Below the pieces are notes generated by a model. The model was given only the letters and a program-made list of their open reading frames with translations, was not told the DNA's origin and did no database searches. Below are positions 34,441 to 43,964 of a stretch of 64,000 bases of DNA, one piece after another. The stretch is from Polynucleobacter sp. GTDB lineage: Bacteria > Pseudomonadota > Gammaproteobacteria > Burkholderiales > Burkholderiaceae. Numbering within the stretch: the first letter of the stretch is position 1; the number at the start of each line of letters is the position of its first letter. Location: the NCBI GenBank assembly GCA_024642065.1, contig JAHEBW010000044.1:62001-126000 (forward strand), in the 5' to 3' direction. The translations under genes and the position numbers were made by a program.

Positions 34441-34929
34441 TTACATCTCATGTGGACGTAATTGCTGCGCTAATTTATCCAAAACGCCATTGACGTATTT
34501 ATGGCCATCAGTGCCACCAAATACTTTAGCCAATTCAACTGCTTCATTGATGGCAACTTTGAATGGCACGCTGATATCTTGGGCTAGTTCAAATGCCGCA
34601 ATTAGAAGGGCGCCATATTCCACTGGAGATAATTCTTCCATCGGGCGATCAATATGTTGCTTGATATGGTTCTCTAGGGTGTCATAGTGATTCACAACAC
34701 CTGAGAAAAGGTGATCAAACAAATCTTTTTGCGCTTTCTTAAAACCAGGGTCTTCGCCTAGTTGTTTGGCAATGGTGGCGTAATCAGCAAAGCCACCAGC
34801 TGCTTTGATGACCAACCATTGATAAACACCTTGTAAAGCGTATTCACGAGCACGACGACGAGGTGTGAGTGACCTCTTCACCGTCACCGATGAGATAGGC
34901 TTATTCAGTTGTTGTGTATCAAAGTTCAT
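34441..34929 (-). CDS. nusB: transcription antitermination factor NusB
   Basis: All-helical RNA-binding protein that, with NusE, binds boxA and supports rRNA antitermination. 162 residues with the N-terminal arginine-rich ARREYALQ-like segment (RRRAREYALQGVYQWLV), LFDHLFSGVVNHYDTLENHI, SPVEYGALLIAAFELAQDISVPFKVAINEAVELAKVFGGTDGHKYVNGVLDKLA, which is the family signature. It follows ribH by 24 bases, an arrangement common in proteobacteria. Confidence 0.97.
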   Translation of the reverse strand: MNFDTQQLNKPISSVTVKRSLTPRRRAREYALQGVYQWLVIKAAGGFADYATIAKQLGEDPGFKKAQKDLFDHLFSGVVNHYDTLENHIKQHIDRPMEELSPVEYGALLIAAFELAQDISVPFKVAINEAVELAKVFGGTDGHKYVNGVLDKLAQQLRPHEM

Positions 34930-34953
34930 AGTATTTCCGGTAATTATCTTTGA

Positions 34954-35445
34954 TTAATCTTCATCAACTTCATCATCAGGTGTAAGGCCAATCGATAAAT
35001 TAGCCATTTCAACTGCTGTGCGTGCACAGTCACGACCTTTTTCAACAACGCGTGCTTGAGCTTGAGCATCAGTTTCGCAAGTCAATACACCGTTTGCAAT
35101 TGGAATTCCGTAATCTAAGCCAACACGTGTGATGCCAGCGCCGGATTCGTTAGAAACTAGTTCGAAGTGATAAGTTTCACCGCGGATAACAGCACCTAAA
35201 GCAATCAAAGCATCAAACTCACCACTTTCAGTGAGCTTTTGAAGTGTTAATGGGATCTCAAGTGCACCTGGAACTGTGGTGATCACGATATCTTCTTCAG
35301 CAACACCAAGAGCCACTAATTCTTTAACGCAAGCCTCAGTAAGGGCTTGGCAGTGTTCTGGGTTAAAGCGTGCTTGAACAATGCCAATGCAAAGGTCTTG
35401 ACCATTTAAGTCAGCTTCAATTCGATCAATATTGCTTAGTGGCAT
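34954..35445 (-). CDS. ribH: 6,7-dimethyl-8-ribityllumazine synthase
   Basis: Penultimate step of riboflavin synthesis; condenses 5-amino-6-ribitylaminouracil with dihydroxybutanone phosphate. 163 residues with [83 protein letters not shown], all conserved. The catalytic His is in the TYHFE phrase. The C-terminus is acidic (TPDDEVDED). Part of a ribD-ribE-ribBX-ribH-nusB operon read leftward. Confidence 0.97.
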   Translation of the reverse strand: MPLSNIDRIEADLNGQDLCIGIVQARFNPEHCQALTEACVKELVALGVAEEDIVITTVPGALEIPLTLQKLTESGEFDALIALGAVIRGETYHFELVSNESGAGITRVGLDYGIPIANGVLTCETDAQAQARVVEKGRDCARTAVEMANLSIGLTPDDEVDED

Positions 35446-35500
35446 TTGGAACCTTTAATTAAGAGATGAAATTACAAAAATACTTTTAGTGCGCCAACAA

Positions 35501-36634
35501 TTACTTAGCTTGATAAGGGAGATGCCCTGTTACTTCTAAGTTATATCCTGACATGGTTGGCAACTTACCTGGTTTAGCTAAGAGCTTCATTTTCTTGATG
35601 CCTAAATCTTTTAAGATTTGGGCGCCGATACCGTAGGTTCGGAAATCTGTTTTTCTTTGTGGGTTCACTGGTGCTAAACCGTCTAACTTGCCTAGCTGAT
35701 TGAACCAGGCATCGGTATTGACAGCGGCAGAGCCAGCGCAATTGAGTAAAACAATCGCTCCTGCATCACTTTCTGCGATGGTTTTAATTGCTTCAGTTAC
35801 CGGCCATGAATGTTGGCTATGGGCTGTTTCTAATAAATCCAAAATAGTGGCAGGCTCATGCACACGTACCAAAGTTTCTTTTTCCGGGGTAGGTGTTCCT
35901 TTAACTAAAGCTAGGTGCGCACATCCTGTTGGACTATCTTTATAAGCAATGCCCTGTAGTGGACCCCAAGGCGTATTAAAAGTTCTTGTACCTTGGCGGC
36001 TAACGATGCTTTCATTGCGGCTACGGTAGTGGATCAAATCAACAATCGTGCCGATTTTTAAGCCATGTTCTTTAGCGAACTCAATCAAATCAGGAAGACG
36101 AGCCATCTCACCATCGTCTTTCATGATTTCGCAAATCACAGACGTTGGGCTGCATCCTGCTAATTCAGCTAAATCACAACCAGCCTCTGTATGTCCTGAG
36201 CGAACGAGAACGCCACCAGGTTGTGCCATCAATGGAAAAATATGACCTGGCATCACGATATCTCGTGGTTTGGCATCGGAAGCAACCGCCACTTTGACAG
36301 TATGTGAGCGGTCAGCTGCAGAAATACCAGTTGTGACACCTTCAGCAGCTTCAATGGATACGGTGAAGTTAGTGCCTAAGGCCGCCGTGTTGTCACGAAC
36401 CATCAGGGGTAAATTCAATTGTTCACAGCGCTCGCGGGTTAGTGTGAGGCAAATAAGACCGCGACCATACTTAGCCATGAAGTTAATGGCTTCAGGAGTA
36501 ACGTGATCTGCCGCTAGAACAAGATCGCCTTCGTTTTCGCGATCTTCTTCATCCACCAAAATGACCATGCGACCGGCACGCATTTCGGCAATGATTTCTT
36601 CAACACTGGCTAAGGAATAGGCTGTACTTGACAT
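35501..36634 (-). CDS. ribB: 3,4-dihydroxy-2-butanone-4-phosphate synthase with degenerate GTP cyclohydrolase II domain (RibBX type)
   Basis: 377 residues. The N-terminal RibB domain (about 6-205) is intact: [77 protein letters not shown]. The C-terminal half has the GTP cyclohydrolase II fold ([37 protein letters not shown]) but lacks the three zinc cysteines and the RQEGRGIGL motif; the region where SECLTGDxFxSxxCDC would lie reads [20 protein letters not shown]. It is therefore a RibBX-type fusion, and a separate ribA is expected elsewhere. No FMN riboswitch precedes the operon. Confidence 0.93.
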   Translation of the reverse strand: MSSTAYSLASVEEIIAEMRAGRMVILVDEEDRENEGDLVLAADHVTPEAINFMAKYGRGLICLTLTRERCEQLNLPLMVRDNTAALGTNFTVSIEAAEGVTTGISAADRSHTVKVAVASDAKPRDIVMPGHIFPLMAQPGGVLVRSGHTEAGCDLAELAGCSPTSVICEIMKDDGEMARLPDLIEFAKEHGLKIGTIVDLIHYRSRNESIVSRQGTRTFNTPWGPLQGIAYKDSPTGCAHLALVKGTPTPEKETLVRVHEPATILDLLETAHSQHSWPVTEAIKTIAESDAGAIVLLNCAGSAAVNTDAWFNQLGKLDGLAPVNPQRKTDFRTYGIGAQILKDLGIKKMKLLAKPGKLPTMSGYNLEVTGHLPYQAK

Positions 36635-36703
36635 AGACCCGTGATTTTAAAGCTTTTTCCAAGCTTTACGGGTCTTTTTGCTTTTTTTGCTCGTAAGAGC
36701 CTG

Positions 36704-37330
36704 TTATTTAGGGGCGCTTAGCATGCGCTCGACATAACGAGCGATCAAATCAACTTCTAAGTTCACTGGTGAGCCGGCTTTTAAGTGCTGCAAAGTCGTA
36801 TTGGCTAGAGTGTGAGGAATGAGATTGATATGCATGAGGCAACCATCAGCAACATCTTCAATCTGATTGACTGTCAAGGATGTGCCATTCACAACAATCG
36901 AGCCTTTGTAAGCCAGATATTTAGCTAGCGATGGGGGTGACTTGATCACAAGGTGCCAAGACCCTTCATCAGATGGATTGCTTTGGTTGGAAACTTGCTC
37001 AAATAAAACAACTTCACCAATACCGTCAACATGACCGCTAACTAAGTGGCCGCCCAAACGATCATTAAAGCGAAGTGCTTTTTCTAAGTTAACAAATCCT
37101 GGCTGACTTAATCCAGTTGTTTTGTTAATGGATTCAGCAGAAATATCAATCGAGAAGTGAGTGGTACTCATCTCAACAACAGTCATACAGGCGCCTTGCA
37201 GAGCAATACTGTCGCCCAATTGAACATCGCTCATATCCAAACCACCTGCATGAATCTTTAGACGATAACCATCACCTAGATTTTCAACAGTTTCAATATG
37301 GCCAACAGCTTGAATAATTCCAGTAAACAT
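36704..37330 (-). CDS. ribE: riboflavin synthase, alpha subunit
   Basis: Final step of riboflavin synthesis: dismutation of two lumazine molecules. 208 residues made of two similar lumazine-binding repeats: MFTGIIQAVGHIETVENLGDGYRLKIHAG with LGDSIALQGACMTVVE, and GHLVSGHVDGIGEVVLFEQ with YKGSIVVNGTSLTVNQIE. The N-terminal MFTGII signature fixes the start. A short acidic-Ser insert (SNQSNPSDEGS) lies in the second repeat. It is three bases downstream of ribD. Confidence 0.97.
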   Translation of the reverse strand: MFTGIIQAVGHIETVENLGDGYRLKIHAGGLDMSDVQLGDSIALQGACMTVVEMSTTHFSIDISAESINKTTGLSQPGFVNLEKALRFNDRLGGHLVSGHVDGIGEVVLFEQVSNQSNPSDEGSWHLVIKSPPSLAKYLAYKGSIVVNGTSLTVNQIEDVADGCLMHINLIPHTLANTTLQHLKAGSPVNLEVDLIARYVERMLSAPK

Positions 37331-37333
37331 TTT

Positions 37334-38464
37334 TTAATTTTCTTTATATAAGCGTAAGCGTAAATCATTTCCGATGCTCACGTGTTCTGCCAGGGTCCAA
37401 TTGATTGTTTGATCAAGTGAGCTGAGTTCAGGAAGATGAGCCATGCCTGCACCCTCACCAATTAATCTTGGAGCCATATAAACCAATAGTTCATCGACAC
37501 ACGATTCTCGCAAAAGAGAGCCATTTAATTTAAAACCTGCCTCAACATGCACTTCATTCACATGTAATTTTTCTGCTAAATACTTAAAAACTGCAGGTAA
37601 GTTCACTTTTCCTTTGCTGCCCGGAGTGGTGTCAGCTAGCTGGATAACGGTGACATTTTTATCGTGAAGTAACTGTTGTGTTTTTTCAAGATGTTGAGGT
37701 TCTACATTCCCACAAATCACAATCGTGTGGCCACCAATGCTCGCATCTAAGATCTTGGCATCTAGAGGGACATCAAGAAAAGAGTCAATCAACACGCGTA
37801 GAGGTTGACGTTGTGTGTCAATCCCTCTGACATTCATCTGAGGATTATCTTCTTTGACGGTGCCAATTCCAGTGAGGATGCAGCAAGCTTGAGCGCGCCA
37901 ACGATGACCATCTAGTCTGGCATCGGCGTTTGTGATCCATTGACTGACGCCATTATTCAGCGCAGTCTTGCCATCTAGGCTAGATGCAATTTTCATACGT
38001 ACCCAAGGTAAACCTTGGGTCATGCGTTTGATAAAGCCAATATTAAGTTCAGTGGCTTCTTTTTCTAAAAGTCCGCAACGAACCACAATGCCAGCTTGAC
38101 GTAATTGATCTAATCCCTGTCCGGCGACTAATGGATTTGGATCTTGCATCGCTACGAACACAGTACTAATTTTTGATTGAATTAGGCTATCAGTGCAGGG
38201 AGGGGTTCTACCATGATGACAGCAAGGTTCTAGTGTGACGTACGCAGATGCCCCAGCAACATCAAAACCTTTGGATTTTGCATCTTTGAGAGCAGCAATT
38301 TCTGCATGGTCGCCACCTACTACTTGAGTGTGCCCAGACCCAATAATCTGATCCTCTTTGACAATGACGCAACCCACCCTTGGATTAGGGTTGCTTATGA
38401 ATAGCGCTTTCTTGGCTTGGGCCAAGGCTGCATTCATAAATTCATGGTCTTTGGGGCTATACAT
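37334..38464 (-). CDS. ribD: bifunctional riboflavin deaminase/reductase RibD
   Basis: 376 residues. The N-terminal deaminase domain (1-145) has the zinc motif GGDHAEIAAL (HAE) and TLEPCCHHGRTPPCTDSLI; the C-terminal reductase domain has PWVRMKIASSLDGKTAL, WITNADARLDGHRWRAQACCILTGIGTVKEDNPQMN and VHVEAGFKLNGSLL. It converts diamino-hydroxy-phosphoribosylamino-pyrimidine to 5-amino-6-ribitylamino-uracil phosphate. It is the first rib gene in the leftward operon and directly follows the fimT-like pilin gene (14-base gap), so rib transcription may include pilus genes. Confidence 0.97.
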   Translation of the reverse strand: MYSPKDHEFMNAALAQAKKALFISNPNPRVGCVIVKEDQIIGSGHTQVVGGDHAEIAALKDAKSKGFDVAGASAYVTLEPCCHHGRTPPCTDSLIQSKISTVFVAMQDPNPLVAGQGLDQLRQAGIVVRCGLLEKEATELNIGFIKRMTQGLPWVRMKIASSLDGKTALNNGVSQWITNADARLDGHRWRAQACCILTGIGTVKEDNPQMNVRGIDTQRQPLRVLIDSFLDVPLDAKILDASIGGHTIVICGNVEPQHLEKTQQLLHDKNVTVIQLADTTPGSKGKVNLPAVFKYLAEKLHVNEVHVEAGFKLNGSLLRESCVDELLVYMAPRLIGEGAGMAHLPELSSLDQTINWTLAEHVSIGNDLRLRLYKEN

Positions 38465-38478
38465 GGGTCTAAGTTTAA

Positions 38479-39147
38479 TTAATTTGACGAACAGTGATGA
38501 TTATCCTCCCTTGGGTCACAAACTCGCCATCGACCCCCTGGGCCTAAGATGATATGACGAATCAGTCCTGGATACCTCATATGTTGCCAAATAATTCGAT
38601 TGGCAACAAAGCCACCATTGTTGAGCAAGGCTACTTGCCCATTTTTAAAAGTTAAGTGCCGCAGTTTCTGTGGAGCACTCATGTCGGTAAATTGTTGGCT
38701 GGCCTTTAATAAATGATTAGGAATAGTTATGTGCTCTATTAAACCTTGGGATTTTAAAGAATAGGTCTTTAATACTTTTGGTGGATGAGTTAAGGCGTCA
38801 CTTAGCTCAATGATTTGCCAGCCTTCCAACCAGTCATTCTTTTTGATGGGTCGCATAGATATATCAACTCTCTCGGATCGAGAGTATTGGCGACTGAGTT
38901 GAGCATCATGAATAAAAGCGTGTGCAATTGTGCGCAACTGCATCTCAGCGATCTGTTGATTCAATAAATGGACGCCAATGCCTGACAGTACAGCCATGAT
39001 CGCAAGGCAAATCATCATTTCTAACAAACTAAAGCCAGTCATTCGCTTGGGCTGGCTGCTGTATTTAGGATATAAGCTCCCAGCTAAGGCGATATAGAGA
39101 TCGTTTCTTTTGAGTGATTTTACTTTTCTGGGAAATATTTTTTTCAT
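38479..39147 (-). CDS. FimT/GspH-type minor pilin
   Basis: Type IV pilus minor pilin of about 222 residues. The prepilin processing site is TGFSLLEMM (cleavage G/F with Glu at +5), followed by the hydrophobic helix ICLAIMAVLSGIGVHLLNQQ. From ATG 39147 the leader is about 38 basic residues, unusually long; the only other ATG gives just three residues. The mature part ends with GRWRVCDPREDNHHCSSN, cysteines that may form a disulfide. It overlaps the upstream pilX-like gene by about 80 bases. Confidence 0.82.
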   Translation of the reverse strand: MKKIFPRKVKSLKRNDLYIALAGSLYPKYSSQPKRMTGFSLLEMMICLAIMAVLSGIGVHLLNQQIAEMQLRTIAHAFIHDAQLSRQYSRSERVDISMRPIKKNDWLEGWQIIELSDALTHPPKVLKTYSLKSQGLIEHITIPNHLLKASQQFTDMSAPQKLRHLTFKNGQVALLNNGGFVANRIIWQHMRYPGLIRHIILGPGGRWRVCDPREDNHHCSSN

Positions 39148-39547
39148 CAATTCGAATCGTTGTTTGAATCTCGATGTTTCGGGGATGTTGACTGTGATTG
39201 TTTATCCGGCTGCTCACTTTAATTTTGTAGTGCTGGCTCAGAACACCTGAACGAGCTCTGAAGTATTTGGGTTTAAATAATTCAACTGTTACTTCATCAT
39301 CGTTCGAGAATGGAGTCCCTGCCAGTAATAATTTTTCGACATGGATGACTTTCTTCTCTGTTAATTGAAATGATTCTTGATACCGCTTTTCATTATTTAA
39401 AAGTCTTATATGGGTGCTACTCATCTGAATAGCTGAGACAGTGCTAAGGCTTGTCAGTAAAACAAGTGCTAACGCCAAGGGAAGAACGTAACCATTTTTT
39501 ATTTGATAGGTTTTATCAAATTTCTTAGATCTTCTAACGCAAGGCAT
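39065..39547 (-). CDS. PilX-like minor pilin
   Basis: About 160 residues from ATG 39547; the open frame to 39565 begins with a TTG. The leader MPCVRRSKKFDKTYQIKNG ends in Gly before YVLPLALALVLLTSLSTVS, the N-terminal helix of PilX-type proteins, which often lack the Glu at +5. The rest is soluble beta-rich sequence without clear motifs. It is transcribed between pilW-like and fimT-like genes. Identification rests on the helix and gene order, so it is moderate. Confidence 0.7.
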   Translation of the reverse strand: MPCVRRSKKFDKTYQIKNGYVLPLALALVLLTSLSTVSAIQMSSTHIRLLNNEKRYQESFQLTEKKVIHVEKLLLAGTPFSNDDEVTVELFKPKYFRARSGVLSQHYKIKVSSRINNHSQHPRNIEIQTTIRIDEKNISQKSKITQKKRSLYRLSWELIS

Positions 39548-40169
39548 AGATTTTTCGAAGATCAAGTTGATGTTGTCCTTTTTGAAGTTTTAAATGAATT
39601 TTGATGGCTTTAACTTCTTGCCAGTGAAGATGTTTTTTGGAGGCTCTTTCCTGAATCATGAAGGGCTCATGCCACTTCATCTGACCAAGTTCTGTAATAC
39701 CTACCTGTATTTGCAAAGATTGAACATGTCCAATTAAGGCATCATTTTGTAACGCACCTTTCTTGTTTTTGGTCTGAAGATATAGGGCGCCATCACGTTG
39801 ATTTCCATAACCTTGTTGTTGAACAAAAAATGCTTGATATGGTTTTTCCTTAGAGTCGTGACGGGTGTAGAAGGCATCTGAACCATCTAAGCTGCTAGCC
39901 CCTTTGCGTATTTGAAATTCACCAACTTGAGTATTGCTCATGCTGGCACTATCTTTTGCCATCAATCTAAATCCTTGAGTACTTTTGGTAGGTTGTGCAC
40001 CATGAATCGCTTGCCCAATCATTTGAAGGGCCTGCAAACCTTCTGCTTGAAGCAAACTCATACTTTGTTGTTTTTCAAATGCTTGATAAATTTGAATGCT
40101 GCTTTGGCTCATACTTAAAACCAAGCTGCTGCTAATCATGCAAGATGTCATTAACTCAATTAGGCTCAT
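39534..40169 (-). CDS. PilW-like minor pilin lacking a canonical leader
   Basis: 211 residues beginning MSLIELMTSCMISSSLVLSMSQSSIQIYQAF. SLIELM is the pilin N-terminal helix with Glu at +5, but the protein starts at position +1 with Met: upstream in frame there is no ATG, GTG or TTG before a stop, and the residue before Met would be Phe rather than Gly. The start overlaps the upstream pilV-like stop by four bases (ATGA), so the start is well supported. The middle portion (QALQMIGQAIHGAQP, GNQRDGALYLQTKNKKG) matches the PilW region. Confidence 0.78.
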   Translation of the reverse strand: MSLIELMTSCMISSSLVLSMSQSSIQIYQAFEKQQSMSLLQAEGLQALQMIGQAIHGAQPTKSTQGFRLMAKDSASMSNTQVGEFQIRKGASSLDGSDAFYTRHDSKEKPYQAFFVQQQGYGNQRDGALYLQTKNKKGALQNDALIGHVQSLQIQVGITELGQMKWHEPFMIQERASKKHLHWQEVKAIKIHLKLQKGQHQLDLRKIYALR

Positions 40170-40402
40170 GAATCTTCCTCTGCATGAGTGAGAGCCATTT
40201 CTAGTTCATGGCGATCACTAGCCTCAAGAAGTTCTTTGAGCTCACGTTCTTGGCGAACGATTGAGGTGGCGACAAACTGCTGACTAGAGAAGATAACTAA
40301 ATAAGACCCGCTCAATAAAGCAAGGGTGACAAGAATTTCTATGAAAGAAAATCCATTGAGAGAGCCGGCTAATGAATTGAGATTTTGATTTGTGCAATGC
40401 AT
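40166..40402 (-). CDS. PilV-like minor pilin, short
   Basis: Only 78 residues. A 17-residue leader ends in Gly before FSFIEILVTLALLSGSYLVIFSSQQF (Glu at +5), the prepilin hallmark; the remainder, RQERELKELLEASDRHELEMALTHAEEDS, is a helical tail without the usual C-terminal beta domain. It may be a minimal or truncated PilV. First of four overlapping minor pilin genes. The region upstream (40403-40560) is AT-rich and should contain their promoter. Confidence 0.72.
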   Translation of the reverse strand: MHCTNQNLNSLAGSLNGFSFIEILVTLALLSGSYLVIFSSQQFVATSIVRQERELKELLEASDRHELEMALTHAEEDS

Positions 40403-40550
40403 TCACATATGATTGCTCAAAATATGTCTTTATAAAATAAGAGAATTCAGATTTTGATGTGAGAAAATTCTTATTTAAATCATCTCGTTTAGTTACTCTA
40501 ATGCGTAAAAATTATGATTTTTCTCAAGCAAGAAAAAATCCATATTCAGA

Positions 40551-40584
40551 TAAATTAAAAATAAAACCAAGAAATTGGTTTTAT
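40551..40584 (-). terminator. rho-independent terminator of nrdR
   Basis: ATAAAACCAA (40561-40570) and TTGGTTTTAT (40575-40584) form a 10-bp stem with a GAAA loop on the + strand (TTTC on the - strand). Read on the - strand it is followed by TTTTAATTTA. It lies 15 bases after the nrdR stop. Confidence 0.85.
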
Positions 40585-40599
40585 AAGATGAAAGTAAGG

Positions 40600-41046
40600 T
40601 TACTTCAACTCTTTCAGAGCGCTCTCAAATGATTCGATATCTGCAAAGCTCTTGTATACAGAAGCAAAACGGATATAAGCCACTTTATCAAGGCGTTTGA
40701 GTTCGCGCATGACTAATTCGCCGACGCGATCGCTGGCGATTTCTTTTTCGCCAGTTGCTTGAAGGCGTTCTTCGATATTACGAATAGCTTCTTCAACAGC
40801 TTCTGCTGAAACTGGACGTTTACGCAGAGCAATACCCATGGAGTCAACAATCTTGCTGCGGTTGTACTCAACGCGACTGCCATTCTTTTTAACAATAGCT
40901 GGTAAAGCGAGTTCCGCGCGTTCATAGGTTGTGAAGCGCTTGTCACATTTTTCGCAGCGACGACGGCGTTTGATGAGGTCACCTTCCTCAGATACGCGGG
41001 TATCTAAAACCTGAGTATCTGAGTGTTTGCAGAAGGGACAATGCAT
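40600..41046 (-). CDS. nrdR: transcriptional repressor NrdR
   Basis: Zinc-ribbon and ATP-cone repressor of ribonucleotide reductase genes. 148 residues. The zinc ribbon has [15 protein letters not shown] and [16 protein letters not shown] (four cysteines), followed by the ATP-cone ([41 protein letters not shown]) and the C-terminal [22 protein letters not shown]. It senses ATP/dATP. It is read with glyA, 25 bases downstream, a linkage typical of Burkholderiales. Confidence 0.98.
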   Translation of the reverse strand: MHCPFCKHSDTQVLDTRVSEEGDLIKRRRRCEKCDKRFTTYERAELALPAIVKKNGSRVEYNRSKIVDSMGIALRKRPVSAEAVEEAIRNIEERLQATGEKEIASDRVGELVMRELKRLDKVAYIRFASVYKSFADIESFESALKELK

Positions 41047-41071
41047 CTAGTTTCCTAAGTCGAAAAATCGA

Positions 41072-42319
41072 TTAGTTGCTGTAAACAGGGAAGCGCTTTG
41101 TTAGAGCTGCCACTTGTTCGCGAACGCGAGCAATATTCGCTGCATCGTTCGGGTTATCTAAAACGTCAGCAATCCAGTTAGCAACTTGAATAGTTTCAGC
41201 TTCTTTGAAGCCACGTGTTGTCATTGCTGGAGAGCCCAAGCGAATACCGCTGGTTACAAATGGTTTCTCTGGATCATTAGGAATAGCATTTTTGTTGCAT
41301 GTAATGTGTGCTTCGCCTAATACGCGCTCAGCTTCTTTGCCTGTGATCTTCTTGGCACGTAGATCAACCAACATCACGTGAGACTGTGTGCGTGAAGAAA
41401 CAATGCGTAAACCGCGTTGAATCAATGTTTTGGCCATAGCATCAGCATTGATTAACACTTGTTGTTGATACTCTTTAAAGCTTGGCTCTAACGCTTCTTT
41501 GAAAGCAACAGCTTTAGCAGCAATCACATGCATCAAAGGACCACCTTGTAAGCCTGGGAAAATAGCAGAGTTAATTGCTTTTTCATGTTCAGCTTTCATC
41601 AAGATGATGCCGCCGCGAGGACCACGCAAGCTCTTATGAGTTGTAGATGTCACGATATCTGCGTGAGGTACTGGGTTAGGGTACAAGCCAGCAGCAATCA
41701 AACCTGAGTAGTGAGCCATGTCCACCATGAAAATTGCCCCAACTTCTTTAGCAACTTTGGCAAAACGAGCAAAGTCAATGTGAAGTGAGTAAGCAGAAGC
41801 TCCTGCAACGATTAGTTTTGGCTTGTGCTCACGAGCTAGACGCTCCATAGCGTCGTAATCAATCTCTTCTTTTTCATTCAAGCCATAAGGGATGGCATTG
41901 AACCACTTACCGCTCATATTAAGAGCCATACCGTGAGTTAAGTGGCCACCTTCAGCCAAGCTCATACCTAAAATAGTGTCGCCAGGCTTCAAAAATGCCA
42001 AGAAAACTGCCTCATTGGCTGATGCGCCACAGTGAGGCTGTACGTTGGCAGCATCTGCACCATAAATCTGTTTTAAACGGTCGATAGCCAATTGTTCAGC
42101 AACGTCCACAAACTCGCAGCCACCGTAATAACGCTTGCCAGGGTAGCCTTCAGCATACTTGTTCGTTAATTGTGAGCCTTGAGCTTCTAAAACCGCTGGA
42201 GACGTGTAGTTTTCAGAGGCGATGAGCTCAATATGGTCTTCTTGACGCTTGTTTTCTGCTTGAATGGCATCCCATAATGCGGGATCAGTTTTGGCCAATG
42301 TTTGACTACGTTGGAACAT
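41072..42319 (-). CDS. glyA: serine hydroxymethyltransferase
   Basis: PLP enzyme interconverting serine and glycine with tetrahydrofolate; main source of one-carbon units. 415 residues. [61 protein letters not shown] and the PLP-lysine site [19 protein letters not shown] (Lys near residue 228) are all conserved. The ATG is 97 bases from the divergent SDR gene. Co-transcription with nrdR is likely. Confidence 0.98.
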   Translation of the reverse strand: MFQRSQTLAKTDPALWDAIQAENKRQEDHIELIASENYTSPAVLEAQGSQLTNKYAEGYPGKRYYGGCEFVDVAEQLAIDRLKQIYGADAANVQPHCGASANEAVFLAFLKPGDTILGMSLAEGGHLTHGMALNMSGKWFNAIPYGLNEKEEIDYDAMERLAREHKPKLIVAGASAYSLHIDFARFAKVAKEVGAIFMVDMAHYSGLIAAGLYPNPVPHADIVTSTTHKSLRGPRGGIILMKAEHEKAINSAIFPGLQGGPLMHVIAAKAVAFKEALEPSFKEYQQQVLINADAMAKTLIQRGLRIVSSRTQSHVMLVDLRAKKITGKEAERVLGEAHITCNKNAIPNDPEKPFVTSGIRLGSPAMTTRGFKEAETIQVANWIADVLDNPNDAANIARVREQVAALTKRFPVYSN

Positions 42320-42416
42320 GATTAGGGCTTTCTATGAGGATCAACTATTTCGGGGCTAGCATACGCTAAACTCTGTAGACCTAAATGATACAAAAAAACA
42401 ACGAAGGAGACCAAAA

Positions 42417-43190
42417 ATGACTCAATTAACAGTTTTAGTAACCGGGGCAACCGCTGGTTTTGGACAGGCAATCGCTAAACGCTATTTGGCCGAAGGTCAT
42501 CAGGTGGTTGCTGCAGGCCGTCGCGCAGACCGTCTAGAAGCCCTCAAGAAGTCTTTGCCGGCTGATCAGCAAGCTCGTTTACACACAGTTATTTTGGATG
42601 TCACTAATAAAGACGCTGTTTTTGCTCTACCTGCTCAGTTACCGGCTGCTTTTGCTGGAGTGAGTGTTTTGGTCAATAACGCTGGTTTAGCCCTTGGTTT
42701 GGAGCCAGCTCACAAAGTAGCCTTGGATGACTGGGAAAAGATGGTGGATACCAATATCAAGGGCTTAATGTATATGACACGTGCCTTTTTGCCAGGTATG
42801 GTTGAGCGTGGTCGTGGCCATGTCTTCAATTTAGGTTCAATTGCTGGCCGTTATCCTTATCCAGGCGGCAACGTATACGGTGGAACCAAGGCGTTTGTTC
42901 GTCAATTCAGCTTGAACTTGAAATCTGACCTTTTAGGTACTCCAGTTCGTGTGACGGATATTGCTCCTGGCTTATGTTCAGGCACAGAGTTTTCAAATGT
43001 TCGCTTTAAGGGCGATGATGAAAAAGCAGCTAAGGTCTATGACGGCGTTCAAGCCCTGACTGCAACTGATATCGCAGAGTCTGTTTACTGGGCATCCACT
43101 TTGCCAGCTCATGTGAATATTAATGTGATTGAAATGATGCCAGCTTGTCAGGCTTCAGGACCTTTGGCAGTTCATCGCCAAGCGGTTTAA
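42417..43190 (+). CDS. short-chain dehydrogenase (YdfG-like)
   Basis: A 257-residue SDR. It has cofactor motif VTGATAGFGQAIAKRY (about 7-22) with following GRRADRLEALK favouring NADP, then LVNNAGLALG, NTNIKGLMYMTRAFLPGM, the catalytic Ser in NLGSIAGRYPYPGGNVYGGTKAFVRQF and the Tyr-x3-Lys pair in it (about 153-157). The closest described enzyme is YdfG, NADP-dependent 3-hydroxy acid (serine/malonic semialdehyde) dehydrogenase. A good GAAGGAG ribosome binding site precedes ATG 42417. Confidence 0.88.
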   Translation: MTQLTVLVTGATAGFGQAIAKRYLAEGHQVVAAGRRADRLEALKKSLPADQQARLHTVILDVTNKDAVFALPAQLPAAFAGVSVLVNNAGLALGLEPAHKVALDDWEKMVDTNIKGLMYMTRAFLPGMVERGRGHVFNLGSIAGRYPYPGGNVYGGTKAFVRQFSLNLKSDLLGTPVRVTDIAPGLCSGTEFSNVRFKGDDEKAAKVYDGVQALTATDIAESVYWASTLPAHVNINVIEMMPACQASGPLAVHRQAV

Positions 43191-43291
43191 TTCATATGAT
43201 TTTTAGTTTTTAAACTTTTAAAATAGTCACACCGATCAGAATCAAGTAACAACATTTAAACCATTTAAAAATCTCTACGGAAATTATTGCT

Positions 43292-43948
43292 ATGCACGCT
43301 ACTCAAGATTTATCAATTCTGTCATTAGTCTTAAACGCCAGTATTCTGGTGCAACTAGTGATGTTGTTATTACTAAGTCTGTCTGTTGCTTCATGGACAA
43401 TTATTTTCAGAAAGGGCATGGCTTTAAAAGCTGTTCGCCAAGACACAGAACGTTTTGAGCGTGACTTCTGGTCGGGTGGTGATTTAAATACCTTATTGCA
43501 AGGCGCGATGCGCAATAAAGAGCAGGCTGCATGCTTGGAGCGTATTTTTGAAAGCGGTATGCAGGAGTTTTTAAAAGGTAATGAAATTGATGGCGCGCGC
43601 CGCGCCATGAAAGCAGCTTATCAGCGCGAGATGGATACCTTGGAAGCTAATCTTCCATTTTTGGCATCTGTTGGCTCTGTATCGCCTTATATCGGTTTGT
43701 TCGGTACGGTATGGGGCATTATGAATTCTTTCCGTGGCTTAGCAAACGTTCAGCAAGCTACTTTAGCAAGCGTTGCTCCTGGTATTGCAGAAGCGCTAGT
43801 GGCAACAGCGATTGGTTTGTTTGCTGCGATTCCAGCTGTTGTTGCATACAACCGCAATGCAGCAGACATTGATCGTCTATCGATTCGTTTTGAAACTTTT
43901 ATTGAAGAGTTCTCAAACATTCTTCAACGTCAACAACAAACTCGTTAA
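43292..43948 (+). CDS. tolQ: Tol-Pal system protein TolQ
   Basis: Inner-membrane proton channel subunit of the Tol-Pal complex that drives outer-membrane constriction at division. 218 residues with three membrane helices: an N-terminal one (LVLNASILVQLVMLLLLSLSVASWTIIF), and two in the C-terminal half (FLASVGSVSPYIGLFGTVWGIMNSFRGL; PGIAEALVATAIGLFAAIPAVVAYN), with the conserved TolQ/ExbB/MotA region. It is the first gene of tolQRAB-pal-cpoB. Confidence 0.96.
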   Translation: MHATQDLSILSLVLNASILVQLVMLLLLSLSVASWTIIFRKGMALKAVRQDTERFERDFWSGGDLNTLLQGAMRNKEQAACLERIFESGMQEFLKGNEIDGARRAMKAAYQREMDTLEANLPFLASVGSVSPYIGLFGTVWGIMNSFRGLANVQQATLASVAPGIAEALVATAIGLFAAIPAVVAYNRNAADIDRLSIRFETFIEEFSNILQRQQQTR

Positions 43949-43964
43949 TTAGGGATCGCTCATC

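Noticed and set aside
38465..38478. FMN riboswitch upstream of the rib operon
   Set aside because: ribD starts 14 bases after the pilin gene and no RFN-element sequence (AGGGGC...) can be found there.
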